The notes: generated by a model not told the origin, from the letters alone. Numbered from the stretch's first letter, positions 1 through 15,182 are shown. The stretch is 20,338 nucleotides of DNA from Acanthamoeba castellanii str. Neff (GCF_000313135.1 NW_004457596.1:11757-32094), one strand, 5' to 3'. Made by a program: numbers and translations.

Positions 1-312
1 CGCTTGCTTGCCTGATGCACGCACATCATCAAGGCTGAACAGGTTCGCAACGAATGGATGCTTGTGGGCTTCTTCATAAGCTCCGCGCAGAAGGTCGTGG
101 CAGAACTCGACAAGCTCTTTATCTATGACAACCAACGGCAAGCAGGACAAGAAATCAAATTTAGGAATCGCGAGATTGAGATAAGATAATTGAAGAAAAA
201 ATAATCTGGCACCTTGGGCAGACTGCAGGCCTTCTCGGAGCTGGGCAAGGCCGTCGAGATCCTGTCCGAGGACGTAATCCAGGGCCTGGATGCTGATGTT
301 GCCTGCTTCCAT
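1..312 (-). CDS. Unrecognised protein, N-terminal part (runs off the left edge)
   Basis: Start ATG is at 312 on the minus strand. Exon 1 is 213-312, followed by a 90-nt intron (123-212, GTGCCA...CATAG), and exon 2 is 1-122 and continues to the edge. Splicing joins the reading frame cleanly and gives an N-terminus beginning MEAGNISIQALDYVLGQDLD. The visible 74 residues are mostly amphipathic helix, with LVEFCHDLLRGAYEEAHKHP in exon 2, and contain no signal peptide or membrane segment. A further donor (GTGCGT) lies about 20 nt from the edge, so the last codons may be intronic. The gene is transcribed away from the NRAMP gene, and the two share the 433-bp region 313-745. I do not recognise the family from this fragment, so no function is assigned. 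Confidence 0.6.
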   Translation of the reverse strand, partial: MEAGNISIQALDYVLGQDLDGLAQLREGLQSAQGARLFFLQLSYLNLAIPKFDFLSCLPLVVIDKELVEFCHDLLRGAYEEAHKHPFVANLFSLDDVRASGKQA

Positions 313-745
313 CTTCACGAGAAAAGGAAATGAATAAAGAAAATATGCTTCAAAGAGAAAACAAAATCGTCCACAGATTATTCTCCAAAGCTCAGAATAA
401 ATGCGATTGGCCAGAAAAATATTGTCCGGGCGCCAAAAGTCCTAAATCAGGACTCTAAATCGCGGTTGGGTCCAGTTCTCCGTGGACTTTTTTGGGGTGG
501 CCAATAGGACTTTCGTTGACGAAAACTTCCTCGGGACTTTCCGTCCACGTCGAGCAAGCTTTCGCCGTAAGCTTCTGGCCTCTAGTCGTTCTGTTCCACT
601 GTCGTGCACACAACGAGCCGTTCCTTCTGTCCGACACTTCGTACTGAATCATCACATTGAATCTTCATTTCGAAGGAAATCGAGAGATTCGAATCAGATT
701 TGAATCTGATTCGACAACCGAACGCGACAGAACCGACACCCAAAG
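313..745. promoter_or_regulatory. Divergent intergenic region between the 1-312 gene and NRAMP
   Basis: These 433 bp hold no supportable gene. Short open frames on both strands have no family resemblance or splice logic. The part near 313-420 is AT-rich. A CCAAT motif sits at 501-505 on the plus strand. The last 60 bp before the NRAMP ATG contain the overlapping palindromes described separately. The region probably carries promoters for both flanking genes, because they start at its two ends and point outward. Confidence 0.5.
686..712. promoter_or_regulatory. Overlapping perfect palindromes 34 bp upstream of the NRAMP start
   Basis: GATTCGAATC at 686-695 is a perfect 10-bp palindrome. It overlaps a second inverted repeat: GAATCAGATT (691-700), a TG spacer, and AATCTGATTC (703-712), with 10-bp perfect arms. 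In RNA the second repeat could form a 9-bp stem with a UUGA loop. The position suggests either a dimeric transcription-factor site near the promoter or a hairpin in the 5' leader of the metal-transporter mRNA. The function is inference. Confidence 0.45.
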
Positions 746-3245
<2,500 letters not shown>

Positions 3246-3307
3246 TGGTCACATCATAAACCCACCTTTTTTTTTGAATGTGACGACTACAGTCATGAAA
3301 TGAGTGC

Positions 3308-6022
3308 TCACCACCACTTGAGCACAACAGCAGCCGGCTGAGAGACGGGCAGGTAGCTAAGGGAGACGACGAGGCTCCCCGCGGGGCTAAGGAGCGGGGA
3401 GGTGGCGTTGGTGCCCTCCACGTACCAGCCCGGCACCACCCCCGGGCCGGGTGCCTTGGGCACGACCACCCCATTGCAGGTCACGCTCTGCGGCGGCTGG
3501 GCTGTCCCGCGCAGCTGCAGCACATGCGCGCGCCACGTCGGCGCGCCCGCGAAGCCGCCGGCCATGGCGCCGATGGTGATCGAAACCGTGCCAGCCGCCG
3601 GCGAGGAGAGGTAGTCGACCTCGGTCGTCGCCCACGACGCTGCGAGGCTGCGCGAGGTGTAGGCCAGGCTCACCCCATCGTCCTCGTAGAGGCGTCCTCT
3701 GCCGTTGAGCGGCCCGCCCGCGCTGAAGAAGATGACCCACACCAGCGGGTTGACCGGGGTCATAGTGGCCACCGAGGCCATGGTCTTCATCGGTATGACC
3801 GCACCGGCCCGGGCGTACAGAGGGAGGTCGGCCAGGGTCCAGTCCGCGCGGGAGACCACGTGCGGCCCGTCGAACACGGTCGCGCCGTCCCACGAGACCC
3901 AGCGGCCGGGCGGCAGCCACACATCCTTAGCCACGCGCCGAGTGATCTCGTCCCTGGGCCGCGCGATCGGCGCCGCCAGCACGTCGGGGCCGAACATGTA
4001 CTGGTCGCGGAAGGCGTAGGCCCCGTCCTCCTCGGGCCACTCGTAGTAGAGCGGGTGGACCAGCCCGACGGCGGTGTCGTAGGCCTGGCGGGCCGACGTG
4101 TAGATGTACGGCCCGAGTGCGTTGCGCAGGTGGAAGGCCTGGCGCATGATGTCGAAGTAGGGGAAGGTCCAGAAGTACCGATCGCAGCTGCAGTGGGTGC
4201 GCCAGATGGGACTCACGGCGGCGAACTGGAGCCACCGCACGAGCAGCTCCATGCCGAAGAGGTCTAGCGGGTTGTCGGTGCCCGGGCAGTCGGTGCCGTT
4301 ATGGTTCCCTCCGATGTCGTGCGACCAATACGCGAACAGCACGTTCGAAGACGTGGGGGTCATCTGGATCTCGTACTCCAGCGTGCCATAGTCCTGTTGT
4401 ACGACATCACCAAATCGCACACGCACACGCACACGCAGACGACACACGACGCACGACACAGACACGACACTAAGTCAGTGCCAGATGCGACTGGTCAGCG
4501 TGTGGCGCGGCTTATGAATCACCTGGAACGTGTCGCCCGAGAAGCCGATGGGCAGGCGCTGGGAGCCGATGCCGCCGTAGCGGGAGAGGAGAAGTGGCCG
4601 CAGCTTCCCGGCGACGTTCATGTGCTCCACGAACAGGTAGTTGGTCCACCACAGCGCGGGCGCCGGGTCGAGGCTGTTCGAGCAGCCGCCGTAGTCGGTC
4701 CACCAATAGTCCACGCCCGACAGCGGCGACGAGCCCATCACCATCTTGAACATGACATCGCTGTAGGTCTGGTTGTCGTAGTTGCACGGCACCGTGGCCA
4801 GGGTCTTGGGGTCGGTTCCCAGCGCCTCGGCCACCTCGGGGTACAGCGTTTGGCAGTGATCGACGCCAGTCTGCGGGTGGAGGTTGAGGCTCAGCTTGAC
4901 CGGGTGGCCCGCGATGTTGGCCACGCTGTGGAGGTAGTCGATGAAGGCGACGGGGTCGGGGAACAGGGTGGCGTTGAACGTGTAGCCACCCCACGAGTTG
5001 CACCCGGTACCGGCCGGCGGCTCGATGTGCCTGCAGACACACATCAACGAACGCTGAGCTCAGTCCAGTCGACTCCATTGGATGAAGAGTGGAAACGCGA
5101 GTACCAGTCCATGTCGAGCACGGCGTGGTTGAGCGGCAGATCGTTTTGCTTGTACGGGAATCATGACCTCCTTGATGAACGACTGGTCGCTGTAGGGATA
5201 GTAGCGACTCCACCACACGCCGAAAGCAGACTGCGGCGGCAGCGCGATGGGACCCGACACCATGCTCCAGTCCTGCAGGGCCTGCACGTAGGCGTGGCCG
5301 TGACCCAAAAAGTACAGGTCTTGCCCCACCCGCAGCTGCGGCGCCGTGCCCACCGCCGCGTCTGACGAGCCGTTGGTGAGATCGAACCACCGCAGCTCGC
5401 CCGGCTTGGGGTCCTGCGCCTGGAAGCGCGGCGTGAGGGTGTCGTCATGTACAGCCCAGCCGCTGCGAGACACGAGGCCCAGGCTGTAGAGCTGGTTGTA
5501 GCGCTGCACGCACTGGGCCGGGGTCGAATAGCAGTCCAGGCCGCCGGGCCAGCTGGGTCCCTCGGCGCAGGTGCCGTTGAGGTTGGCCGGGTCGGCCGTG
5601 CCGGGCACCCACGACGTGGGCTTGCCCGCGACCACGAGGTCCACGCGAAGGTTGTCGGCGGTGAAGTTGCGCTCGGACGGGCCGGGCCGCTGGAAGGTGA
5701 TGCGGAGGAGATCGGTGGTGATGACGACCATGTTGGGGTCGGGGTAGGTCGTGGTGAAGGCCGGCACGACGGGCAGGCGTCGGTTGATGACGGAGAAGGT
5801 GGGGCGGTCGTCAAAGACTCCCGGTGAAGATGAGGGGAGCTGGAGCTCCATGCGAATGAGGGCCGGGGTGAGTATGGTGAAGCGGGCCCGGTCGAAGATG
5901 ACCGTGGCCTCCGGGGGCGCTACGGGCTGGGCTTCGTCATGGGCGTAATGCGTCCGCGCTGCTGCAAACGCGAAAAGCAACCCAAGAAGGAGGATCACTC
6001 CACCAAGAGCTTTCATCTTCAT
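3308..6022 (-). CDS. Glycoside hydrolase family 31 (alpha-glucosidase-like), secreted or lysosomal
   Basis: Exons: 5105-6022, 4523-5030, 3308-4393, giving about 836 residues. I chose the ATG at 6022 because it places a typical signal peptide (hydrophobic stretch about residues 5-22) at the N-terminus; an in-frame ATG at 6049 would add nine residues. GH31 landmarks: LDMDWH across the first splice junction, YWWTDYGG with probable nucleophile Asp418, RYGG and GFSGDT with probable acid/base Asp472, and YWSHDIGG near 500. The C-terminus holds the usual beta-sandwich domains and N-glycosylation sites. GH31 enzymes cleave alpha-glucosides or alpha-xylosides, and substrate cannot be read here. Exon 1 carries an apparent one-base insertion near 5156-5158 that breaks the frame just before the YKQNDLPL segment. 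It looks like a homopolymer error (see findings). The promoter region is shared with TFB2. Confidence 0.92.
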
Positions 6023-6149
6023 CAAGAAGTTGCCAACAAGACACACCAAATAAGGCCTCTAACGCCTTCCTAAACCAGCTTTTGAAACTGACCCGCTGCC
6101 CCCGTTCCCCTCTTCCTCGAAGTATTTGTGGATTTGAAAAAAAGTGATT
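6023..6149. promoter_or_regulatory. Compact bidirectional promoter region, GH31 / TFB2
   Basis: Only 127 bp separate the divergent start codons of the GH31 gene (6022, minus) and TFB2 (6150, plus), so both promoters and both 5' leaders must fit here or overlap the genes. I see no clear TATA box. A short A-run precedes the TFB2 ATG. Confidence 0.45.
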
Positions 6150-8317
6150 ATGGGCGAGGTGGAAGCATACCTGACGGCACTGCCCCAGGCGGCTCTCGAC
6201 AACCTCTATGCCGACCCCTGGACTTGCCAGGCCGTTTTTCGGTACCGTCTGCCACCAAATCCTTCGCCTATGACCCCCCCCCGCGGAATCAGTTGTGCCA
6301 CGAATTCAACTGCGATTTTTCATCTTCATGGCTATGGATGGTTCTTCGTGATCTGGGAAAGGTCGTTGCCGGCCCTGGCCAAGCAGTGGGTGCTACGTTT
6401 GGCGTTCGCCTCGCCGAGCATCACGCGCTCGCGCCTCCTCCAACACTGGACCTCTCCGCGCTTTCAGTCGCAGGGCGAAGCTGCCCTGCGGCGACTACTC
6501 GCCCTCCGCATCCTCCGCGAGCGGCTGCCGGCCGACCGGCGGGACCACGGCGGCGGTGATGAAGCAGACGTGATGGAGGTGATGGAGCCGCTCGGTGGCG
6601 GCGTCGCGTACGAGTTCAACAAGCACTTCGGCAGCAACTTCCAGAAGGTGCTGACAGAGAGGTACTGCCGGCAAGCACGTCTTAGCTCAGACCGCGACTA
6701 ACGAGCGTGGGCGCTGAAAGTGGTACGGCGCCGTGGAAGGAGCGCAGCACGGTCGGCCTCGGCCTCGATGGTGAGGACGGGGAGATGGACGGCGAAGGTG
6801 AAGAGGAAGAAGAGGCGATGCCGACGAGGGAGGAGCTGGCCGCGTTCACCACGTCGTGCTGGGACACCATCTTCCTGTTCATCATGGGCTCCACCGTCAT
6901 CCAACCGCCGTCCGACCGAGTCGTGTCTCTCCTTACCCGCGGGGAGTTCATGGTGGTACACGAGTACGGCTCTCTCTCTCTCCACCTCTTGCACGCACGC
7001 ATGCACGCGCTCACGCTCGTGCGCGCACTCAGGGAAGACCAGTCGATTCGCATCGCAGACAAGGGCTTCCCGTTCTTGCTGAAGGACCTGCGCACGCAGG
7101 TCTGGACCCTGCTGCTCCTCTACCTGCGGTCCCTGCAGGAGGAGAAGGCCAACGTCCACGACGTTCTCTCCTTCCTCTTCCGCCTCAGCTTTCTCACCGT
7201 CGGCGAGGTACCTCCCCCGCCAGGCGCCTGTAAGGTGCGGGACCAGGTCTAGACCTGTAACAACAGTTCTGTTGCGGCCCCGCAGGGCTACCAAATGGAC
7301 GACCTTGCGTTCTCCGAGTCCGGGCTGCTGCAGGACCTGCAGGATCTGGGCATCATCTATCGCAAGCACAAGTGCGCTCCGCTTTCTTGATCGTGTGTGT
7401 GTGTGTGGTGTGTGGTGTGTGTCGCTGAAAAACAGTGACGCACAGGGACTCGAAATGGCTCTACCCGACGCAACTGGCCATCGGCCTCTCGTCAACCGAA
7501 GCGGCGAAGCGGGACCAAGAGGGTTGGATCATCGTCGGCACCGACTACCGCATCTACGCCTACACCTCCAGCCCCGTACGATGGCCCTCGCCACCCTCCA
7601 ACGAACTAACTAGCACACGCAGTGCCACGGCGCTTACCAAGACGTTGGCTCCACCCATGCACCCGTAGGTGAAGCTGCTCCTGCTGAGCCTGTTCACCCA
7701 GATCGAGTACCAGCTGCCCAACATGGTCATGGGCATCCTGCTTCGCGAAAACATCCGACAGGCCGTGCAGGTCGGCATCTCCGCCAATCAGATCCTGCAG
7801 GTGCGCCTCCCTGCTTGTGGGGGACTCATTTTCGTCAATGCCCTCCGCTCACCATGTGTGTCGTGTGTTGCGCGTTGCGCGTTGCGCGTTGTGTGTTGCG
7901 CGTTGTGTGTTGCGCAGTTTCTCGAGACGAACGCGCATCCACAGATGAAGCAGAACACGCCCATCATTCCAGAGTCGATAGCCGACCAGCTGCGATTATG
8001 GGAAGCCGAGGACCGACGCCTGTCCCTCAGCTCGGGCTACTTCTACGACGATTTCGCTTCGCGTACGCGCTCCTTTCCCTCCTTGCCCTCTCGAACACAG
8101 CGCTGCGCGGCACTGACATGACTCGTGGTGTTGTGATGGTGCAGTGGCGGCGTTCAAGAAGGCGGAAAAGTACGCCCGGGACGTGGGCGCTCTCATCTAC
8201 TCGGACGCCACCAAGCGATTCCTGTTCGTGAGCGAGCCGGGACACCAACTGCTGCGACGGTACGTCAAGCAGCACCTCTCCTCTTCCTCTTCCTCATCGA
8301 CATTGACATCCAAATGA
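6150..8317 (+). CDS. TFB2: TFIIH core subunit p52 / Tfb2 (GTF2H4)
   Basis: Nine exons: 6150-6241, 6362-6661, 6706-6963, 7033-7207, 7286-7371, 7446-7575, 7669-7800, 7918-8062, 8145-8317. They give 496 residues, against about 460-510 in the family. The order matches human GTF2H4 throughout: N-terminal YLTALPQAALDNLYADP, central SFLFRLSFLTVGE, YPTQLAI, GTDYRIYAYTSSP, NQIL-FLETNAHPQM and IADQLRLWEAEDRRL, then the C-terminal winged-helix part. p52 anchors and stimulates the XPB helicase in TFIIH for promoter opening and nucleotide-excision repair. An acidic insert rich in Glu (roughly residues 145-165) and a poly-Ser tail are local features. Intron 1 (120 nt) stays open if retained. Intron 2 (44 nt) is very short, and its acceptor could also be at 6690. 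The gene ends convergent with the EF-hand gene, 126 bp away. Confidence 0.93.
7867..7915 (+). repeat. Seven tandem heptamers (GTTGYGY) abutting a 3' splice site
   Basis: Seven back-to-back 7-bp units read GTTGCGC or GTTGTGT and end exactly at the AG (7916-7917) of TFB2 intron 7. The intron therefore has a G/T-rich repeat in place of a normal polypyrimidine tract next to its acceptor. The flanking exons encode a well conserved p52 segment, so the splice site itself is secure. Confidence 0.85.
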
Positions 8318-8443
8318 AGGCGAAGTGGGCCCAAGTCTTCGCTCTTTCGTCCCTCCCCCGTGTTTCGTTTTTCCTTCGCTTCGCTCTTCCCGTGTTGTAC
8401 AAGGTGATGCAGGTTGCATTGTCAGCTGCAGAAAACGTGCACA
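8318..8443. other. Convergent intergenic spacer
   Basis: These 126 bp lie between the TFB2 stop and the stop of the EF-hand/coiled-coil gene. The sequence is pyrimidine-rich on the plus strand. I see no gene and no canonical AATAAA on either strand. The two 3' UTRs probably overlap. Confidence 0.4.
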
Positions 8444-9413
8444 TCAGGATGAGGCGTTGATGTTGGCCTTGAGCTTGGCGAGACCGGCCTGCACGCGGGC
8501 CTTCCTCTCCGCCTCCAGCCGGGCCTTCTCCTCTTCCTCGGCCTTGAGCTTGGCCAGGGCCTCCCGCTTGCGGTTCTCCTGCTCCCTCCGCGCGTCCCTC
8601 TGCATCTTGATGTTCTGCTCCGAGATCGTGTCCTGCTCATCGTCGTGACCACACGCAAGGTCAGTCGCCATCAGCCACCACCACCGCTGGCGACTACGTA
8701 CGTTGGTCTGCTGGGCGGCTTGCTGCTCGAAGACGTTGGCGAACTTGCCGATGGCCGACGTGTGCTGTTGTGTGCAACACGCACGACACACGACACACGA
8801 CACACATGATACAAACGCGTTACCTCTGGTATTCTCGAGTGAGGTTTAGATGGGGGTCGATGCATTTGTTTGCACCAGCAGGTACCTGCTTGGCCTCGAC
8901 GGGCTTGAGGAGCTGCACGAACAGGCCGCCGAGGGCCGACCTGGTCTGGCCCTTCTTGTCCTTCAACAGAACCGTCAAAAACGCCCTGCGCCCGCCCACG
9001 AGAGAAAGGGGGTCAGAGACAGACTCGTGGGAGGCGAGGTGGAGTGGGCGGGGTGGGCGGGTGGGGGGTGCGTACTTGTAGTCGATGCCGTCGGCGGAGG
9101 AGGTGTCGGGGTTGGCGTCGCGGATGAGCTGGCGCAGCTGCAGGTTGGTCTTGGTCTCGCCCATGTCCTCGTACATCTGGTGCAGCTCGAACAGCTCGAG
9201 CGCCAGCGTCTTGTTGGCGTCGTATTTCTTTGTTTTGTGGGCGAGTCAAAAAGAGCGAAAGAGAAGAAGTGGGACGAAAAGAGCGAAGGTGGGGGGGGGC
9301 GAGCGTGGGGGTACCAGGAAGAGGTTGCGGTAGGACGCAAACTCGTCATCAGTGAAAGCGCCCTTGAACTCCACCTGCTCGACCAGCTTCAGTCTCGACT
9401 CCACCGACGCCAT
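8444..9413 (-). CDS. EF-hand protein resembling AIF1/EFhd (swiprosin), with C-terminal coiled coil
   Basis: Exons: 9315-9413, 9076-9227, 8886-8985, 8702-8764, 8444-8632, giving 200 residues. The core runs YDANKTLALELFELHQMYED, GETKTNLQLRQLI and GIDYKAFLTVLL. It aligns in pattern with the AIF1/Iba1 and EFhd2 EF-hand pair, which are actin-bundling, Ca2+-responsive cytoskeletal proteins. The first loop (DANKTLALELFE) has Asp, Asn and Glu at ligand positions but Leu where Gly is usual. The second loop is degenerate, so Ca2+ binding may be weak. The last 55 residues are a charged Arg/Lys/Glu/Ala helix likely to form a coiled coil. The last intron (8633-8701, 69 nt) is a multiple of three and stays open, so retention would add 23 residues; its acceptor could shift by three bases. 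An actin-related role is inference from the family. Confidence 0.8.
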
Positions 9414-9514
9414 CTTCTTCTTCTGTCTTGTTCTGCGTGGCCACGCTCACTTTCTTTGTGTTGGTCCAATCGACGTTCTGGACCAACCAATAAAAAAGTA
9501 AAACTAAATCATAA

Positions 9515-9524
9515 TTTATTTATT
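9515..9524 (-). terminator. Poly(A) signals of the carboxylesterase gene
   Basis: Two overlapping AATAAA hexamers on the minus strand (9515-9520 and 9519-9524) lie 23-32 nt downstream of the carboxylesterase stop codon. They sit in the AT-rich 133-bp spacer before the next gene's start at 9413. Confidence 0.55.
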
Positions 9525-9546
9525 TTAGCTGACAAGCGCGGCCTCA

Positions 9547-12365
<2,819 letters not shown>

Positions 12366-12450
12366 CCTCTGCGCCTTCGACTGTAATAAACCTTGTCGGC
12401 GAGCACAAAGACAAAAGCTTGTGGAATGAGTGGAATGTTCTTCGCTCGGT
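12366..12450 (-). promoter_or_regulatory. 85-bp spacer with the carboxylesterase promoter
   Basis: Only 85 bp separate the Deg9-like stop (12451) from the esterase ATG (12365), both on the minus strand. The esterase promoter must lie here or inside the last Deg9-like exon. No TATA box is evident. Confidence 0.35.
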
Positions 12451-15108
12451 TCAGGACAGCTCTTCTTCTTTCTTCTCCGTGCTACTATCGTTCTTCTTCT
12501 CCTTCTTCTTCTTCATGCGAGGACTGCTCGTCTGCGCCTTGGTGGCGGTCTTCTTCTTGGTGGTGGCCTTGGCCTTGACGGGGAGGAAGTTGCTCGACTT
12601 GGCGCTGCGGATGCCGTACTTGCGGAGAATGCGCTCGGTGGCCTTGCGGGCCGGCTGGGTGGCCAGCACGATGCGCTCGCCGCTGTCGAAGCGGAACTCG
12701 AGGAACGGCTCCGCGCAGCGCTCGACCTCGTCGATGAGGTGGCGCAGGTTGCGGATGTCGCAGCCGTTGAGCGACAGCAGCTGATGGGCGTGCTCCTGGG
12801 AGAAGCCGGCGTTGACCTGGTCCTGCAGGATCTTCGTCATCACCACCACCTGCTCGTCCTCGAATCGCTTCGTGTTCTGGTAGTAGTAGCGCCCTGCGTC
12901 ACCATCGTCGGCATCAGAAACCACAACCGGCCAACATCAGCAAGAAGGACGCAATACCGACAATGGGCTCAGCGTCGACGTGGCCGACGTAGTTTTCGTT
13001 GAGGCCGATGAAGACGAGGCCGGCGTGGATGAAGTAGTTGGGCACAGCGACGCCGTGCTGTTCTTCGTGCGGCGGGATGAGGTACTTGCGGGGCTCGGCG
13101 GTGACCTGACCGAATGCTCCTCACCGTTGCGCACGAGGGTGAGGCTCAGCTTCTCGCCTACAAACTTCTTGGTCACTGTCACCGCGCCCACAGCGTCATT
13201 AGCGTCGGCGCCTTCTTGCTGACCATCATCGCCGTCGTGGGGCAAAAAAGAGAGAAGCTCACCAAAGTATTCGAAGGAGAGCCGCAGATTCTCCTTGTCC
13301 TTGCTCTCCGACAGCGAGACGGTGCCGTCGTTGCCGATCTCGACGCCCTCCACCCGCGTGATCACATCACCTGGCTGAAGCCCCAGAAATCAGTTCGCCA
13401 CCAGTGGCCGACTAGGAGCTGCGGGCATTGTGGTTGTGTGTGTGTGTGTGTGTGTCCGGAGGGGGGAGAGAGAGCATGAACCTGAATGACACTCTTGGCA
13501 CTCGACAGTTCGTCCACCTTAGTGACCATCACGCCCGTCTGGCCCTTCTTTAGCTTGGCCCACTTCCGCAACGAGTCGTTGTCTGCATCAGTTCAACACA
13601 AACAAAGCACGCCACAGTTTTAGTGAACGTGTCGTGCGTGTCGTGCGTGTCATGTGCGCTCATACCCGTCTTCTGGTACTCGAAGCCAGCGGAGCAGAAC
13701 TGAGGCGACCGCCCGTTCTCGACGTCGGTGAGGAAGTGGCGGATGATCTCCGTGGGAATCACATACCCCACGCTCTCCGTCCACATGCCGCCCATCTTCT
13801 GGAACACCACGCCCACGATTTTGTTCTCCTGGTCGAGCACGGGTCCGCCGCTGTTGCCCGGGTTGATCGCCGCGTCGATTTGCAGCGTCAACAGCTTCAG
13901 GCCCTCATCCTGCATAACACATAAGACACACGACACACGCGCGCGCGACACACCACAATCAACGTATCGGCAACGAATGGCGATGCGTCAGCTGATGCCT
14001 GATGGTCATGGTCGCAAGCTCAGGCGTGAGACGCTTACCTTGAAAGAACGCACGATCTGGTACTGCTGCAGTTCCAGACGCGAGACAACGCCTCGCGTTG
14101 CGCAAAGGCTCTCGCCGCCCTCGGGATAGCCCTGTAGCACAGCAGACGGCCATCGGAGCAAGATCAGACGTCAGGCGCACAACGCGCGGAACAACACGCG
14201 ACGATGCGTACAAAGACGACAACGGTGTTCTGAAGGCTGGGCGTGTCGACAAACTGTAGCGGCTTCAGCCCATCAAAGAACTTGGGGTTGGACACCTCCA
14301 ACAGCGCACTGGTCATGTCACACACAATTCCACTCAATCAGAGAAGAGAAGCAATCTTGCCAGACGAGGACAATTGCAAGACCACGCAGAAGGGGGAGGG
14401 GGAAGGGGGGGGCAGTGTACAGATCGCAGTCCTGGTTGATGGCCACCACGGTAGCGGAGAAGAAACGCGCGGTGTCCTGCCGCTGTGCTCGGACGAACGT
14501 GTTGTTGGCCACCACGTGTGCTGCGGTCAAGATGCGGAGCTTCCCTGTGCAGCACGACAAGTCCACGTAAGCACACGCAATGCAACACACACGACACACA
14601 CGCACACACGCACACACGCAACTGGCGAGTTCAGCGAGGTACCGGGAGGACTCTCGATGACGCACGCGGAGCCGGAGGTGTAGTAGGGGTCGCCCTTCTG
14701 CCACGGGAGGGAGTAGTCTGGTTCGGCCGCCGCCACCTCCAGGCGCACCACCGAGCGCAGCGCCTCGTTCTGGCCCACGGTGGCCACCGGCACTGGAGCT
14801 GACGCCGCGGTGGTCTTATCGCCAGCCATCTCCGACCCGATCAGTTGTGGCGCGGCCAGCACCTCGGCTTCCGCCTTGCGCTTGCCCAGCCCGCGTGGTG
14901 CCCGCTTTGTGACCTCCTTGGTCCGCACAGACGATGAGACAGCCGGGTTATTATTAATCTTCATTTTCGAAGATGCTGCTGCGGAGTAATCTCGTCGTGT
15001 GAGAGGGCCATAGCTTTGACCGAGCGCCTTGACAGTCCGTGAACTTCGCAGGTGCCCCCCTTGCTCCGCCCAGCCTCGGGCCAACGTCGAGATGAACCCT
15101 TGTCGCAT
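12451..15108 (-). CDS. Deg9-type HtrA/DegP serine protease with PDZ domains
   Basis: Nine exons: 14643-15108, 14421-14544, 14212-14308, 14039-14131, 13666-13909, 13482-13582, 13263-13374, 12958-13175, 12451-12893, about 632 residues. The architecture matches plant Deg9: EPDYSLPWQ before the protease, His165 in TAAHVV, Asp196 in DCDLALL, Ser280 in NPGNSGGP, then GYVIPTEIIRHFL. A PDZ domain (PGDVITRVEGVEIGNDGTV) and a second PDZ-like region (FSQEHAHQLLSLNGCDIRNL) follow. The first 47 residues are Arg-rich with an R-D-Y|S cleavage-like site, as in mitochondrial presequences. KR-rich patches near 70 and a Lys-rich tail look like nuclear signals, and an ATG at residue 49 could give a nuclear form. 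Exon 8 lacks one base near 13105 relative to the conserved frame (see findings). ATP-independent protein quality control is the family role. Confidence 0.9.
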
Positions 15109-15155
15109 CGTTTAGCCACTGGGTGTTTCCTGAATGATTTCTTTTGTAGAGTCCT

Positions 15156-15161
15156 TTTATT
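15156..15161 (-). terminator. Poly(A) signal of the LicD-like gene
   Basis: An AATAAA hexamer on the minus strand lies 22 nt downstream of the LicD-like stop codon. It is within the 74-bp spacer before the Deg9-like start at 15108, so polyadenylation probably occurs at the edge of the next gene's promoter. Confidence 0.55.
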
Positions 15162-15182
15162 TTTGTTTTTGCTTGAGAAGTA

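Noticed and set aside
5142..5174. A 19-nt mini-intron (GTCATG...TACAAG on the minus strand) in GH31 that would also restore the frame
   Set aside because: It is far shorter than any other intron here and would delete conserved residues of the YKQNDLPL segment. A one-base homopolymer error explains the data better.
3524..5365. Long plus-strand open frames opposite the GH31 gene
   Set aside because: They are antisense shadows produced by high GC at third positions, with low-complexity Arg/Gly/Val-rich translations and no family match.
13095..13135. A 29-nt intron in Deg9-like exon 8
   Set aside because: It would remove LVRNGEEHSV, which fits the conserved PDZ-region pattern of Deg9. A missing base is simpler.
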